From NCBI GenBank assembly GCA_030068145.1, contig JAPJBO010000827.1:1-64000 (forward strand): a DNA stretch of 64,000 bases, given 5' to 3'. The first letter of the stretch is position 1. Every line of letters begins with the position of its first letter. The position numbers and the translations under genes were made by a program. Source of the stretch: Diplonema papillatum (taxonomy: Eukaryota > Euglenozoa > Diplonemea > Diplonemida > Diplonemidae). The notes beneath the pieces are model-generated. The model saw only the letters and a program-made list of their open reading frames with translations, was not told the DNA's origin and did not search any database. This document shows positions 39,363 through 48,954 of the stretch, in pieces.

Positions 39363-39383
39363 TGACACCACCGCGGAGCAATA
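39152..39383 (+). pseudogene. 18S rRNA gene fragment (central/3' region)
   Basis: Contains near-universal small-subunit words: TCATTAATCAAGAACGA, GATGATCAGATACCGTCGTA, GAGAAATCAAAG, GGGGGGAGTA, and CAAGGCTGAAACTTAAAGGA followed by ATTGACGGA. It stops abruptly, so it is a dispersed fragment and not part of an rDNA unit. The first 105 bp are identical by eye to 41319-41425. Confidence 0.85.
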
Positions 39384-39539
39384 ACACGCAGCAGGAGAAA
39401 GTACGGGGCGAAGGGACCCGCAGCAGAAGCAACCTGGTCAGATTCCGCCAGCCATATGCACCGCTTCAAGATGTGTGCCATGCGAGTCGCAGGGTAAAAC
39501 ATCGGATCAGCAACAGGGGGACTAGTTACGTTCGGTGGC

Positions 39540-39655
39540 AATTGTGTCTGGCACATGCAATTTGCCAAGAACAAAAAAACTGATCGATCGCAGCGTACGA
39601 TCCTCACTCCCGATCGATGAAGAAACCAGGTTGAAGGAAGTGCGTGCAATTAAAG
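39540..39655 (+). repeat. Dispersed repeat family D, copy 2
   Basis: Counterpart of 21785-21900, shortly downstream of the 18S fragment. Confidence 0.7.
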
Positions 39656-39924
39656 GAATCGCCAGATCCGTTTTTTGTGGGGGGAACAGAGTGTTCTTGG
39701 CCCCCTTGCATGCAGTTTCTCGAGTCAACCTTTTCCAGATGCGTTATCTAAAAGCGACAGTTGGAAGCATACTGTGTTGTAACTAGTTTCGAACAGTTGT
39801 TTTCACGCAAACAACAATTACCCTCTTCCGTTAGTTACGTTCCGCATTCCCGCGCAGGCTTGCCAGCCCGCAGGGACGGAATCCAGTAGTTACGTTTGTC
39901 GAAGTGACGGGTGGGGAAAAGAAA

Positions 39925-40215
39925 AGAAAAAAGGCCGCTCCGGGTCCAGGAGCGTGACGGTCAACCACAGCTTGCAAGGCTTGAGTCGGAGGCAGCACAG
40001 TGCCACAACCCCGTCCGCTCTGCCCTGTGGCTGACCGTCTCGACGAGCTTGTGTTCAGCGCAAGCGCCAAGCCCCAAGGTGCGCCACGCCTTGATGCTTT
40101 AGTTTGGGAAATCGGTAGCCACTTGACCCGTAGACCCGTGGCTCTGCAGTACCGCCAACACGTGAAGCTTGGCTCCCATGTAGCAGGCTTTCCCTGGTAC
40201 CTGGTGGGGGAAAAA
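39925..40215 (+). repeat. Dispersed repeat family A, most complete copy
   Basis: Runs from GGCCGCTCCGGGTCCAGGAG to GGCTTTCCCTGGTACCTGG, preceded by an A/G-rich tract. Used as the reference for the family (see 3540, 43078 and 61742). Confidence 0.75.
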
Positions 40216-41180
40216 GAAAGAAAATTAAGTGCAGCTTTTGTTCTGTTTTCTTCCGTGCCAAACGAGCGCTTTGGGCGGCTGGGAGTTTGTCTGTGGAGAA
40301 CAGCCCCCGTTGGGGTTTGTTCAAAGGCAGGGCGAACTCCCTGGTAGTAGCAAGAAGACGCTTCATTGGGAAGAAGAGGACTCTACACCACAATTACCCT
40401 AGTGACATTGTTGTATAGCCAGAATTCAGTGTCATGGGTTAGCGAAGGGAGTCCTATGGTCAAACAAATGGTTACGAAGACGTGCGAAAACCTAAACACA
40501 ATTATAGCTCGAAGCATCTGCAGAATAACGCGAAGCGCCTCTAGGCAAAACCCCGCCTTCGTCCGTACAAGCGTTCCCAAACACGTCTCTCTCGGCTGCC
40601 TTCATTCCTTGGTAAGAGGTAGAACGTTACGTCCCCACTTGACGAACGCACCTCGTGGGTGCTGTCCTCCTCTTGTATGCGTGCCGTCAGGCCAACCACG
40701 AAACCACACGATTGACTCGTCTACTTCAAGGTCTACCTGAGACACCGGATCTGAACGTGAACTCCTACTCTAAACCAAGGACCGGGGGAGGCGGACACAC
40801 AGGCACCAGCCACCCCCCTGGGGCATGCCCGAGCTGCTGTCCGTGTGAAGAAGCCGTGCCTGCGCTGGGGGAAAACACGCGTCGCCGGGTTCCGTCGCTT
40901 CCGCACGTAGGGGGAGACCCCTGGCATGTCACAGGCCTCCGGGTTCGGTCTCAAGCAGTCCACTCCGCGGCAAGTAAACCTTGACGATACCATACCAGCC
41001 ACCGCCCCCAAGTTCGCCTCGTCCGCCGCAGAACTGCCATCGGTGTGTTTTTGCCTACTTACATCTTGACCTGATAGCGGCATCAACATGCAGAGCTACG
41101 TGGTGCATTGCACCTACTACGTATAGGTCCCAGATGACATCATGAGAGGATACCGAGGGCACCGTCGCGCCCGTCTGAAA
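40216..41180. other. Intergenic, no supported gene
   Basis: Frames of 109-124 codons occur on both strands around 40366-41089 without recognisable content. Confidence 0.3.
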
Positions 41181-41425
41181 CGAAGTTCTTAGCGGTTCTC
41201 TTTTGAGTTTCGTCTAAGGCCTCGTTGCGCGGGATCGATAGGGACTGCCGGGGTCGTACGTACTCCTACGTCAGAGGTGAAATTCTTAGATCGTAGGAAG
41301 ACGAACTTCTGCGAAAGCATTCGACAAGAATGTCTTCATTAATCAAGAACGAGAGCGTGGGGATCCAAGATGATCAGATACCGTCGTAGTCCACTGCTGT
41401 AAACGATGCCGTCTCAGGATCGAGG
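41181..41425 (+). pseudogene. 18S rRNA gene fragment (central region)
   Basis: Reads TTAGCGGTTCTCTTTTGAGT, GGACTGCCGGGGTCGTACG, CAGAGGTGAAATTCTTAGA, GCGAAAGCATTCGACAAGAA and onward to GGATCGAGG. It overlaps the 39152 fragment at its 3' side and the 42712 fragment at its 5' side. It is bounded by unrelated DNA on both sides. Confidence 0.85.
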
Positions 41426-42101
41426 TGGGTTTCCATCCTCATATGCCAGAATTGGGCCCAATACTGAGGTGCTATATACTACATGCACTGTGCAGTGCTG
41501 CTGCGCGCTGTGTACCAATACATGGACACCAGGCAGGGGGGTTTCCCACAAAAGGGAAAAGTAACCCCCTCAGCTCCAGTTTGAAAGGCAGTTTTTCGCA
41601 CCTCAATGCTACCCATGGGTTGGTGAAGATCATTGATCTTGGTACAGCGGGACAAACATTTTTTTCGCACGTAGTCTGGCGCACCGGATACCAAAAAAGA
41701 TGAGAACCGGAACATGCCTGAGGAATACTTTCCCAGCGGCGCGTTAAAATTCGTCCCAGCAAGACTTGTTGCGAGTATGGCAGACAGTACTGTCTCCATG
41801 CATTGTTCTACGACAACTCCCGAACGGCCCCCTATCCTCTGCACCACACCTCAAGCCCATACAGTCAACAGGAGACTTTAACACGCCAATTTCTGAACCA
41901 CAACAAAACGTGGAATATTGCGATATGCTATAGACTACTCGACTTTTGCGTCAACTACAAACCCCCCTCAACTATTGCAGCACAATGCGGAGGAGAGCCT
42001 ACCGAAGCCGCAACCGAAGGCCGACACTCCCCCTGCACTCAGCATCTCAAGCGAACTTTCACTCTTAACCCTTACAGCGCTCTAGCCGCGCAGGCTCCGT
42101 C
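41426..42101. other. Upstream region of the Lys/Asp-rich gene
   Basis: No gene. At 42046-42091 the phrase TCTCAAGCGAACTTTCACTC precedes a possible CCGCGCAG acceptor. A similar phrase occurs at 27265 and 44975, in each case a few dozen bases before an exon or ORF. Confidence 0.3.
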
Positions 42102-42390
42102 ATGTCGCTGATGAAGGACAAGGACAAGGACAAGGACAAGGGCAAGGATAAGGATAAGGACAAAGACAAAGACAAAGAGAAGGACAAGGAGAAGGACAAA
42201 AAAGCCGACAAGGACAAGAAAGCCGAGAAGGAGAAGAAGGAGAAGAAGGAAAAGAAGGACAAAAAGGACAAGGAGGGGAAGCCGTCCAAGTCGCCGAAGA
42301 ACACGCCTGCCCTCAAGCCGGAAACCCCAAATGCGTCGCCATCTGTCCTCACCCCCGCAAGCACGTCGCGTGCCACTCCTACGACCAAAG
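42102..42390 (+). CDS. First exon of a Lys/Asp/Glu-rich protein
   Basis: MSLMKDKDKDKDKGKDK continues as about 50 residues of alternating KD/KE, then a Ser/Pro/Thr-rich segment ending RATPTTK, with an AAAG-GTTTGC donor in phase 1. The 1,224-bp intron that follows carries an 18S fragment, a family A repeat and a tandem repeat. The next exon (43615) fits in phase. The repeated charged region is probably disordered. The protein is not recognised. Confidence 0.5.
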
Positions 42391-42711
42391 GTTTGCAAAC
42401 ACTTCTCTGCTGGTTGCAAGGTGGCCCAGTTTGCTGGGCATCAGCGTACTGCTGATATTCAGAAGGCTGGGATAAACCCCTCGCATCAAGACCTGTGCTC
42501 TATGAACGGCGGCAATGGTACCTTGCAAATAATCTCTTCATCGGGATGAAAGCGCTTACGCGTACACCTTACGCATACGGGTCGACCACCGATGCTACTG
42601 TGAACAAACCAGCGTGCCCAAAGCAGGCGTTCGCCGTGAATGATAAAGCATGGAACAAGGGATCGATTCTCTCGACTCTTTTTGATGGTCTCTTAACCCG
42701 AGAAGGAATAA

Positions 42712-42812
42712 TCGAACGAAGTTTTTAGCGGTTCTCTTTTGAGTTTCGTCCAAGGCCTTGTTGCGCGGGATCAATAGGGACTGCCGGGGTCGTACATACT
42801 CCTACGCCCGAC
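42712..42812 (+). pseudogene. 18S rRNA gene fragment (short)
   Basis: About 100 bp matching 41181-41280 with a few changes, ending at ACTCCTACG. Lies in the first intron of the Lys/Asp-rich gene. Confidence 0.8.
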
Positions 42813-43077
42813 CTCTTTGTAAACACGCACTGTGACATACAATCAGCCCTCATCGTACACAGTGTACCACACAATCGGCCCGACTCCGACCTATTCGTAA
42901 AGCACACATTGCGACATGCAATCAACCTGTGCGAACACCGTGTGCCACAGAATCAGCTCGCCCTCGTTGTAGGTACATAGCGCACTGCACAATCAACTCC
43001 TCCTGAGTCATTCTTTATTGTTTATTTTCAAAATTAGGTATCCATACAAGGGGCTTTACCCTTTTTCTATTGGGCTT

Positions 43078-43345
43078 CATGGGAACCAGGGAAAGCCTGC
43101 TACACGGGAGCCAAGCTTCACGTGTTCGGCGGTACTGCAGAGCCACGGGCCTACGGGTCAAGTGGCTACCGATTTCCCAAACTAAAGTATCAAGGCGTGG
43201 CGCACCTTGGGGCTTGGCGCTTGCACAGAACACAAGCTCGTCGAGACGGTCAGCCACGGGGCAGAGCGGGGACTGTGCTGCCTTCGACTCATGCTTTGCA
43301 AGCTGTGGTTGACCGTCACGCTCCTGGACCCGGAGCGGCCTTTTC
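43078..43345 (-). repeat. Dispersed repeat family A, inverted copy
   Basis: Minus-orientation copy within an intron, running from AACCAGGGAAAGCCTGC to CTCCTGGACCCGGAGCGGCC. Confidence 0.75.
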
Positions 43346-43420
43346 CTTCCTGTTGCCATAGTTGGCAAGCAAAGACGACTTTGTTTGCTTCAATTTTGCT
43401 TGAGCAAATTTAAGCAAACA

Positions 43421-43505
43421 TCTGAAGCAAATCTGAAGCAAATCTGAAGCAAATCTGAAGCAAATCTGAAGCAAATCTGAAGCAAATCTGAAGCAAATCT
43501 GAAGC
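43421..43505 (+). repeat. Tandem repeat, 11 bp x about 8
   Basis: CTGAAGCAAAT units, flanked by imperfect inverted TTTGCTTGAGCAAA and ACTTTGCTT words. Confidence 0.85.
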
Positions 43506-43614
43506 AAGTCGACTTTGCTTTTTTCGGGGGTCACCAACTTTGCTTAAATTTGCTTTGCTTACCAACTATGTATTGGGTTCAAAAACGCGTATGCACGGCC
43601 CCGAACACTCGCAG

Positions 43615-44052
43615 GGCTCGCGGACGAAATCAAGCTGCCGGCGGCCGCGGGCGAGAGCGCGCCCGGCTCGTTGTCGTACCACCTGCAGCACCACGTGGGC
43701 CCCGGCACGCCGACGCGGAACAGCCCGCGCCGCACGTCGCTGTCGCCGCGGGGCGGCGGCCACGACGGTTACGCGCCGTTTCCGTACTACCGCGAGCCGT
43801 CGCTGCGGCGGCGGACCGCCGACTCCGAGCACTACCGCCGGATGCGCATGGCCAACAGCGAGGCCCTGTACTCGCCACTCCCCGACCACACCCCCGCCGC
43901 CGGCTACCGCGGGCGGTCGCCGGCGCCCGCCGACCCGCTGCGCAGCCCGTACCACCACCACACCCCGTCGCCGCCCCGCTACAGCGGGCCCGGCGGGGGA
44001 TACAACCGCACACCGATCCCAGTCGGCAACGGCAACCCTCCCGTCCCGCCGG
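43615..44052 (+). CDS. Second exon of the Lys/Asp-rich gene, Pro/Arg/His-rich
   Basis: Acceptor ACACTCGCAG at 43614, donor CCGG-GTATGT at 44052, phase 1 on both sides. It encodes LADEIKLPAAAGESAPGSLS, then NSPRRTSLSPRGGG and a Tyr/His/Pro-rich stretch (RSPYHHHTPSPPRYSGPGGG). Low-complexity SP/RS motifs suggest phosphorylation or RNA-binding contexts. The next in-phase exon could be 45148 (317-residue ORF) or 50481; both begin with two leading bases, so the gene's continuation is ambiguous. Confidence 0.5.
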
Positions 44053-44301
44053 GTATGTGCACCTACAATTCGTTGCGGGCGCTCGAAAGAGAACGCTGGC
44101 AGCGGTCTTTTTAGTGCTAACAATCTTGCGGGTTGCCCTTCAATGTATTTGTGCAGGCTAAAAAGACGTAGGCAGCGTGTTTTGGTGGTTGATCAGAATT
44201 CCGTACCTGAATACACACAGGGAAAAAATACAAGTGGGGAAAACGATCAACCGGCACGCACAAACAAACGAAGTTTGGTGTGATCGGTATAACCATGGGG
44301 T

Positions 44302-44329
44302 ACTACGGGGGAACTACGGGGAACTGGCC
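44302..44329 (+). repeat. 28-bp direct repeat flanking the 45-48.5 kb locus, left copy
   Basis: ACTACGGGGGAACTACGGGG plus AACTGGCC, itself a near-duplicate of a 14-mer. The other copy is at 48890-48917. Confidence 0.8.
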
Positions 44330-44483
44330 TTGGGGTGTCCTTTTTTTTTTTGGTGGTTCTTGAGGGGCATAGGTCTCATGTTTCCCTCAGACTGCGGGGG
44401 CTTTGGAGTTAGTTAAAGGGTTTGGGGCTTTTTGGGGGTGTTGGTGGACAGGGGCGCCAGGGGTCTTCAAACCGGCGCGTTTA

Positions 44484-44835
44484 AATTTAGGGAAAACGAC
44501 AAAGTGGATTCTATATAACTGGATTACGACAAAGTGGATTATAATCCACTTTGTCGCCAATCCACTTTGTCGCCTAATCCACTTTGTCGCCCCGTATGAC
44601 GGACCTAAGCTCACTTTTGATGGTTTCAATGAACTCAAACAGCTCAAAATAGTCACTTTCCCTGTGGGAACTTTTTGTGAAAGGGTCCCCCTATATAATT
44701 CATGCCGGTTGTCAGAAGCGACAAAGTGGATTATCAAAAGCGACAAAGTGGATTATTACTGGATTATAATCCACTAATAATCCACTTTGTCGTAATCCAG
44801 TTATATAGAATCCGTTTTGTCGTTGACCCTAAATT
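44484..44835. mobile_element. 352-bp MITE with about 65-bp inverted repeats and TA duplication
   Basis: The ends read AATTTAGGG...CCCTAAATT, with TA on both sides (44482-44483, 44836-44837). The inverted arms match for about 65 bp (CGGATTCTATATAACTGGAT-like blocks). The 14-mer AATCCACTTTGTCG or its complement occurs eight times, plus one near match, inside the element, as transposase-binding subterminal repeats do. No ORF. Confidence 0.85.
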
Positions 44836-44837
44836 TA

Positions 44838-44890
44838 ACAGAGAAGCATTGCATAATAAAGCTAGACAGCTTTATGAAATGCTTCTCTGT
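44838..44890. repeat. 53-nt hairpin next to the MITE
   Basis: ACAGAGAAGCATT-x2-ATAATAAAGCT pairs with AGCTTTAT-x2-AATGCTTCTCTGT across a four-base loop. It directly follows the MITE's target duplication. It could be a tiny fold-back element or a structured RNA. Confidence 0.7.
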
Positions 44891-45025
44891 GTTCTAACAT
44901 CTGCTGCTGTAGCCTAAACGAAATGTGACCCCAATACGATGCAATCGCCTTACAGGTGACTTTTGCATCCGGAATCTCAAGCGAGCTCGAACTCTAAATA
45001 AAGCGCAAATCATCTCTCTCGTAAA

Positions 45026-45979
45026 ATGATCGTTTCCATTGAACTGGCTACAAAAGAAAGTACCCAAATAAAGGCACGAAACAAAATTCAAAAGCGTAAA
45101 ATGCAATTCTGTATCGGCGTTACGTTTCACTGCTTTACGAAATATCTCCAAGTCCGCACGACGGAAGAGCGTGAGGAGAACGACAACAGCGAGACCGAAG
45201 AAAGCGACACCATCGACCTGAAGGAAGAAGACATGAAGTACAACGCCGACTTTATGACTAACGGCTCGCTGCAAACGTTCCACGAGTCCACAATACGGCC
45301 GCACCTGCTGGAATGCGGAAACCAGCTTGCAGAAAAGAAAGACGCTCCTTTCCTTAGGGGGGCTACCGGTGTCGCACGTCGCTGGTTTTATAAGGAGCGC
45401 GACGACGAGACGGAAGTGCTCAACGACGCGGGACTACAAAAGGTCGTCGAAAAGAAGTTGAACCTCCATATAGTGGTCCGTTTGGAGCTGAAAAAGCACT
45501 CGGCAAAGCACGTCCGAAAGCACCTGCTAACACACGACGCGGAAGTGCACGACAACTCATACACATCGCGGGCGGACAGTAGCTCGATGATTACGAACAA
45601 GTTGGAGGAGGCGCTGTGTGACAGGTTCGGCAAGGTGGGGCTGAAGTTCGGACCCTCTTGGGTGCTTTGTATTTGTGGCACAAAGGTCAGCAACCCGCCG
45701 GACAGGCTTTCTGACGGGACGTCGTTTGTACGACACGGTTGTCGATGCCCGAAGTTCGCCAAGAAGCTGTCAAAGAACGCGAAAGCAGACCTAAAAGCTT
45801 TCAGAGAAAAAGAAGCTGCTAAAAATAAGAAGAAGGTGGCGGCCAGGAAGGATCTCACAAGGGGCATGTCCGAACAAGAAAAGGCCAACGCCAAAAAGAT
45901 GTTTGAAATGGTTGGCTTCAAACGAAAGGCAGACGAGGAAGCAGAGGTCGAGAACCCACGCAAAGAGGCAAAAATCTAG
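45026..45979 (+). CDS. Unrecognised 317-residue protein with Cys/His cluster, ORF A of the two-ORF locus
   Basis: Open from ATG 45026. Composition changes sharply at about 45148, where TCTCCAAG could be a splice acceptor, so the first 41 codons may be non-coding. The protein has an acidic start (TTEEREENDNSETEESD), a central domain with GVARRWFYKE, a cluster LCICGTKV...RHGCRCPKF that could bind zinc, and a basic end (KKKVAARKD, FKRKADEEAE). This suggests a nuclear DNA-binding protein. An in-phase weak donor (GAG-GTCGAG, 45943) could splice to ORF B at 46201. It also fits in phase after the 43615-44052 exon. Function unknown. Confidence 0.55.
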   Translation: MIVSIELATKESTQIKARNKIQKRKMQFCIGVTFHCFTKYLQVRTTEEREENDNSETEESDTIDLKEEDMKYNADFMTNGSLQTFHESTIRPHLLECGNQLAEKKDAPFLRGATGVARRWFYKERDDETEVLNDAGLQKVVEKKLNLHIVVRLELKKHSAKHVRKHLLTHDAEVHDNSYTSRADSSSMITNKLEEALCDRFGKVGLKFGPSWVLCICGTKVSNPPDRLSDGTSFVRHGCRCPKFAKKLSKNAKADLKAFREKEAAKNKKKVAARKDLTRGMSEQEKANAKKMFEMVGFKRKADEEAEVENPRKEAKI

Positions 45980-46200
45980 CTTTCTGGTGATAGCCTCCAT
46001 CGTAAAGGCATTTCTTTTTTTGTGTGTTCCCGACGATCAATTATAGTTTTTTGTTGTCTCAATTCTCTTTTGTTCTGGATGTCCATTGGAAGCGACGGCC
46101 TGTCTATCCGGCGGCAACTCGGGTATTCGACTAGCTGACGAAGAGAAATTAACGTTTGTAATGTCGGTGTGTTCAAAACCAATGCAGGGGTTTGTTGCAG

Positions 46201-48552
46201 GAAAAGGAACGAGAGCGAGTCAGGAAAGCCTGGAACAACGGGGAGATGAAGATTGACGTTACTTTCGTGAAGCCGTGTGGAATGCGCCATGAAGGTTTTC
46301 TCGTCGAGAATGCTGACTGGAACGCTATCGTAGGACTTGCGAAGTCGGTTGGCTACGCGCTTGCTGGGACATATGTGCGCCTCGCTACCGGCCCCCCTTC
46401 AACAGTTTGTCTGGCCGACTGTCCTGTTGTTCTCAGAGAGGACTTGTGGAAGCTCAGTTGCGGCCATTGCGTGCTTGTACCAGTCCTCGACAAGAATCGC
46501 GCTGTGGTGACGGACGGCGGAGGCCTGGCCGACGGAGAACTGCGAGGTATCGTAGACAGCCTGATGGCGGAAGATGTCAAGATCCGACGCATACCCCGGG
46601 TACTCCTCATTATCCAGCGAGTAAAAGTGAGTCGTTTCAGGGTTGAGCGAGCATGGCAGAGCAACCTGGTTGCGCGTGATATCTCGTTTTTGTGTGCCAT
46701 CGAAGACAAGGATGTCGCCTTGCAGCACGATAGCACACCTGTTAACGAGAATTGGCATGCAATCCACTTGACAGCAACTTGGATGCAAGGAACATCACAA
46801 AGGCACCATTTCCTGAAGGCGTGCCTTTCAACCGTGCACGATGGCAGCATGGTGGAAGACGCAGTGACAGAAATCTGTTGCTACTTCTCGTCTCTCACGC
46901 AAGAACTTCGAGGGCTTGGCGTTCTCGGCCCTGATGCCTTTTTCGAGCAAGACCGCTTCTGCTGTATGTTTACGGACCGCGGAGCAGGTGTGGGGGGCCT
47001 CAAACAACCCCGGGTATACGAACCAGTGCACAGGTTGCATCGGACGATGAGCAGGGTTGTGACCGAGCTCAAGATTGGGAAGGAGATGACGTTCCTGTGT
47101 GCAGCAGCGAACGACGTGGCATCTTCACCTGCATTTGCTGTATGGCTGCGGGAACAGGGCGGCCCGGAGTTGAAAGGTGTGTTGTGGCAGAGGGCGACGA
47201 CAGGGAGATTCGGAACGTCCTGGGCAGCCGCGTGGTCTCTATCATGCACCGTTGGTCAGAAGACCCTATTGGGATGGTACTTGGACTTCCTCGGCAGCTT
47301 TGATGAAACGACAGAGTATTCGAAAAAAAAGAAGAATATCGTCATGTACCTGACTCCTCGTGGTACCCAGGAGCGCTTCCGTCGAATAGGTTTAGCATTT
47401 GAGATCATTGCATATCCGGCGTTGAGGCGAATCTGGCAGTACGCTGGGGAAGAAGTACTCGACGACGACTTTACTGCCGGCTTTGCCAGCGATTTGATGG
47501 CTACCCTGGGTCTCTATTTCACAAAAATTCGAACTGGAAAGGACATTTTCGGGAATCCGCTGTGGATGGAAAAAGCGAGACGAGGTGTGACATTTCCTAC
47601 GAAGGCCCCGGAAGTAAAGTTTGTGTGCCAGCGGAACTCCGTTCAGCAGTTCATTCGGCGTATGAAAGCCCACTTAGACGCGGCTGGCTCTATTGCGAGC
47701 TATTACGGAGGTCCCGGCGTGCAGATGCCAACCATTAAACCCATAGACGAGGCAACAGATTCAGCTTTCCTGTCTTCTGTTGCCCACAGGTTTGCCTGCG
47801 GCATTGTTGCAGAGCTGACCATGTACAGCAAGGCAACAGCGGATACCCCAAGACCCGTAAAGCTAGGACCGAGTCTCATAGAGGGCACCGTTGGATCCAT
47901 GAAACGTCACCTGCAACAGCAGACAAACACGCGCATCCGCGATGAATGCATCAGGGCAAAGCTATCGAGCACCAACGCTCACCTGAGCATTCACCAGCCC
48001 TACCCAAAGACAATTCAGCAATATGCTGCGCAAAGGATAGAAACTATCCAGGCGAGGAAAGACCGATGCGGTTTGCTGAAGTTGACCCACTACAAGGCGA
48101 AGCAAGTTTCTCATGACGACAGGAAAAAGTGGCAGGCAGAACGCAATGACTTCATCAAAAGGATTCCTTGGCGATTCGATGCAGACAGTCATTGGCGAAA
48201 GGATGCGCTTGTGCAGCAAGCTGAACGGCGAGGTATCAAGTCCTGCCAAAACTGGAGCAAAGACAAGCTTGTGTCTGCATGTCAGGAAGCTGATGAGAAG
48301 TTGCTTCTTGACGAGCTAAAACAGCACGCCCTTGCCCGAAGCATGCGATTCCGGGCTAATGTTGTTGCTGGCAAGTTGCTCCATGACCTGGAACAGAAGG
48401 ATGCAAAAACCGAAGAACCCGAGGCTTTGCCGCGTCCGAGGTCTCCCTCCCGGCAGCGAAAGAAGCAACCCCAAGAAGACGAGCCCCCCCTGAAAAAGGT
48501 GCGCTTCGAGACAGCTAATAGCGAGGATAGTGAAAGCAGCGAGGAGATGTAG
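46201..48552 (+). CDS. Unrecognised 783-residue protein, ORF B of the two-ORF locus
   Basis: A long intact frame. There is no ATG at its left edge; GTTTGTTGCAG before 46201 is a good splice acceptor, and the first internal ATG is at 46246 (MKIDVTFVKP). Segments of note are CCMFTDRGAGVGG, RATTGRFGTSWAAAW (a faint resemblance to the R-W block of hAT-like transposases), and a SAP-like DALVQQAERRGIKSCQNWSK. The tail SPSRQRKKQPQEDEPPLKKV reads as a nuclear signal. The position between 28-bp direct repeats, beside ORF A and surrounded by transposons, suggests a mobile-element protein, but I cannot place it in a family. Confidence 0.6.
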   Translation, partial: EKERERVRKAWNNGEMKIDVTFVKPCGMRHEGFLVENADWNAIVGLAKSVGYALAGTYVRLATGPPSTVCLADCPVVLREDLWKLSCGHCVLVPVLDKNRAVVTDGGGLADGELRGIVDSLMAEDVKIRRIPRVLLIIQRVKVSRFRVERAWQSNLVARDISFLCAIEDKDVALQHDSTPVNENWHAIHLTATWMQGTSQRHHFLKACLSTVHDGSMVEDAVTEICCYFSSLTQELRGLGVLGPDAFFEQDRFCCMFTDRGAGVGGLKQPRVYEPVHRLHRTMSRVVTELKIGKEMTFLCAAANDVASSPAFAVWLREQGGPELKGVLWQRATTGRFGTSWAAAWSLSCTVGQKTLLGWYLDFLGSFDETTEYSKKKKNIVMYLTPRGTQERFRRIGLAFEIIAYPALRRIWQYAGEEVLDDDFTAGFASDLMATLGLYFTKIRTGKDIFGNPLWMEKARRGVTFPTKAPEVKFVCQRNSVQQFIRRMKAHLDAAGSIASYYGGPGVQMPTIKPIDEATDSAFLSSVAHRFACGIVAELTMYSKATADTPRPVKLGPSLIEGTVGSMKRHLQQQTNTRIRDECIRAKLSSTNAHLSIHQPYPKTIQQYAAQRIETIQARKDRCGLLKLTHYKAKQVSHDDRKKWQAERNDFIKRIPWRFDADSHWRKDALVQQAERRGIKSCQNWSKDKLVSACQEADEKLLLDELKQHALARSMRFRANVVAGKLLHDLEQKDAKTEEPEALPRPRSPSRQRKKQPQEDEPPLKKVRFETANSEDSESSEEM

Positions 48553-48562
48553 CGCAGAAACG

Positions 48563-48745
48563 TCACAGGTTTGCAGACTGGGTTATTTCATCAAGATGTT
48601 GGAACCGTTTGACCGTCGAGATCCCACAAATTTCGCTTTCCAATTTCCGGAGGACGTGTGCCGTCTTGTTTTTTGGTCGTTTTATTTTGTTTTTACGCAG
48701 TGTCTTCTTCTTCATCCTCTTGGCTTTCCGACCTTCGTGGGCCAA
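48563..48745 (-). CDS. Small very basic open frame, doubtful
   Basis: Reads LAHEGRKAKRMKKKTLRKNK and IKRPKNKTAHVLRKLESEIC to a stop at 48563, converging on ORF B. There is no ATG at the start; it could be an exon end or chance. Confidence 0.2.
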   Translation of the reverse strand: MAHEGRKAKRMKKKTLRKNKIKRPKNKTAHVLRKLESEICGISTVKRFQHLDEITQSANL

Positions 48746-48889
48746 ATATCATCAGAATTGTCCACATTGTGTGACAGAAAGGTGCAAAGTCGCTAGGAAG
48801 TGCTCGCCAAGATCAAGAATCACAGCCCTGAAGTACTCAGCAAAAACTGAAAAAGCAAAAAAAAAAACGACACCCCCCCCCCTGGTTGA

Positions 48890-48917
48890 ACTACGGGGGA
48901 ACTACGGGGAACTGGCC
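48890..48917 (+). repeat. 28-bp direct repeat, right copy
   Basis: Identical to 44302-44329, about 4.6 kb away. Confidence 0.8.
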
Positions 48918-48954
48918 CACCGACCACACCAAAGTTCCTGTCTTTTTTGTGTTA

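Noticed and set aside
43566-44123. Overlapping ORFs on both strands at the 43.6-44.1 kb exon
   Set aside because: Only the frame with clean acceptor and donor and matching phase was kept; the others are GC-rich shadows.
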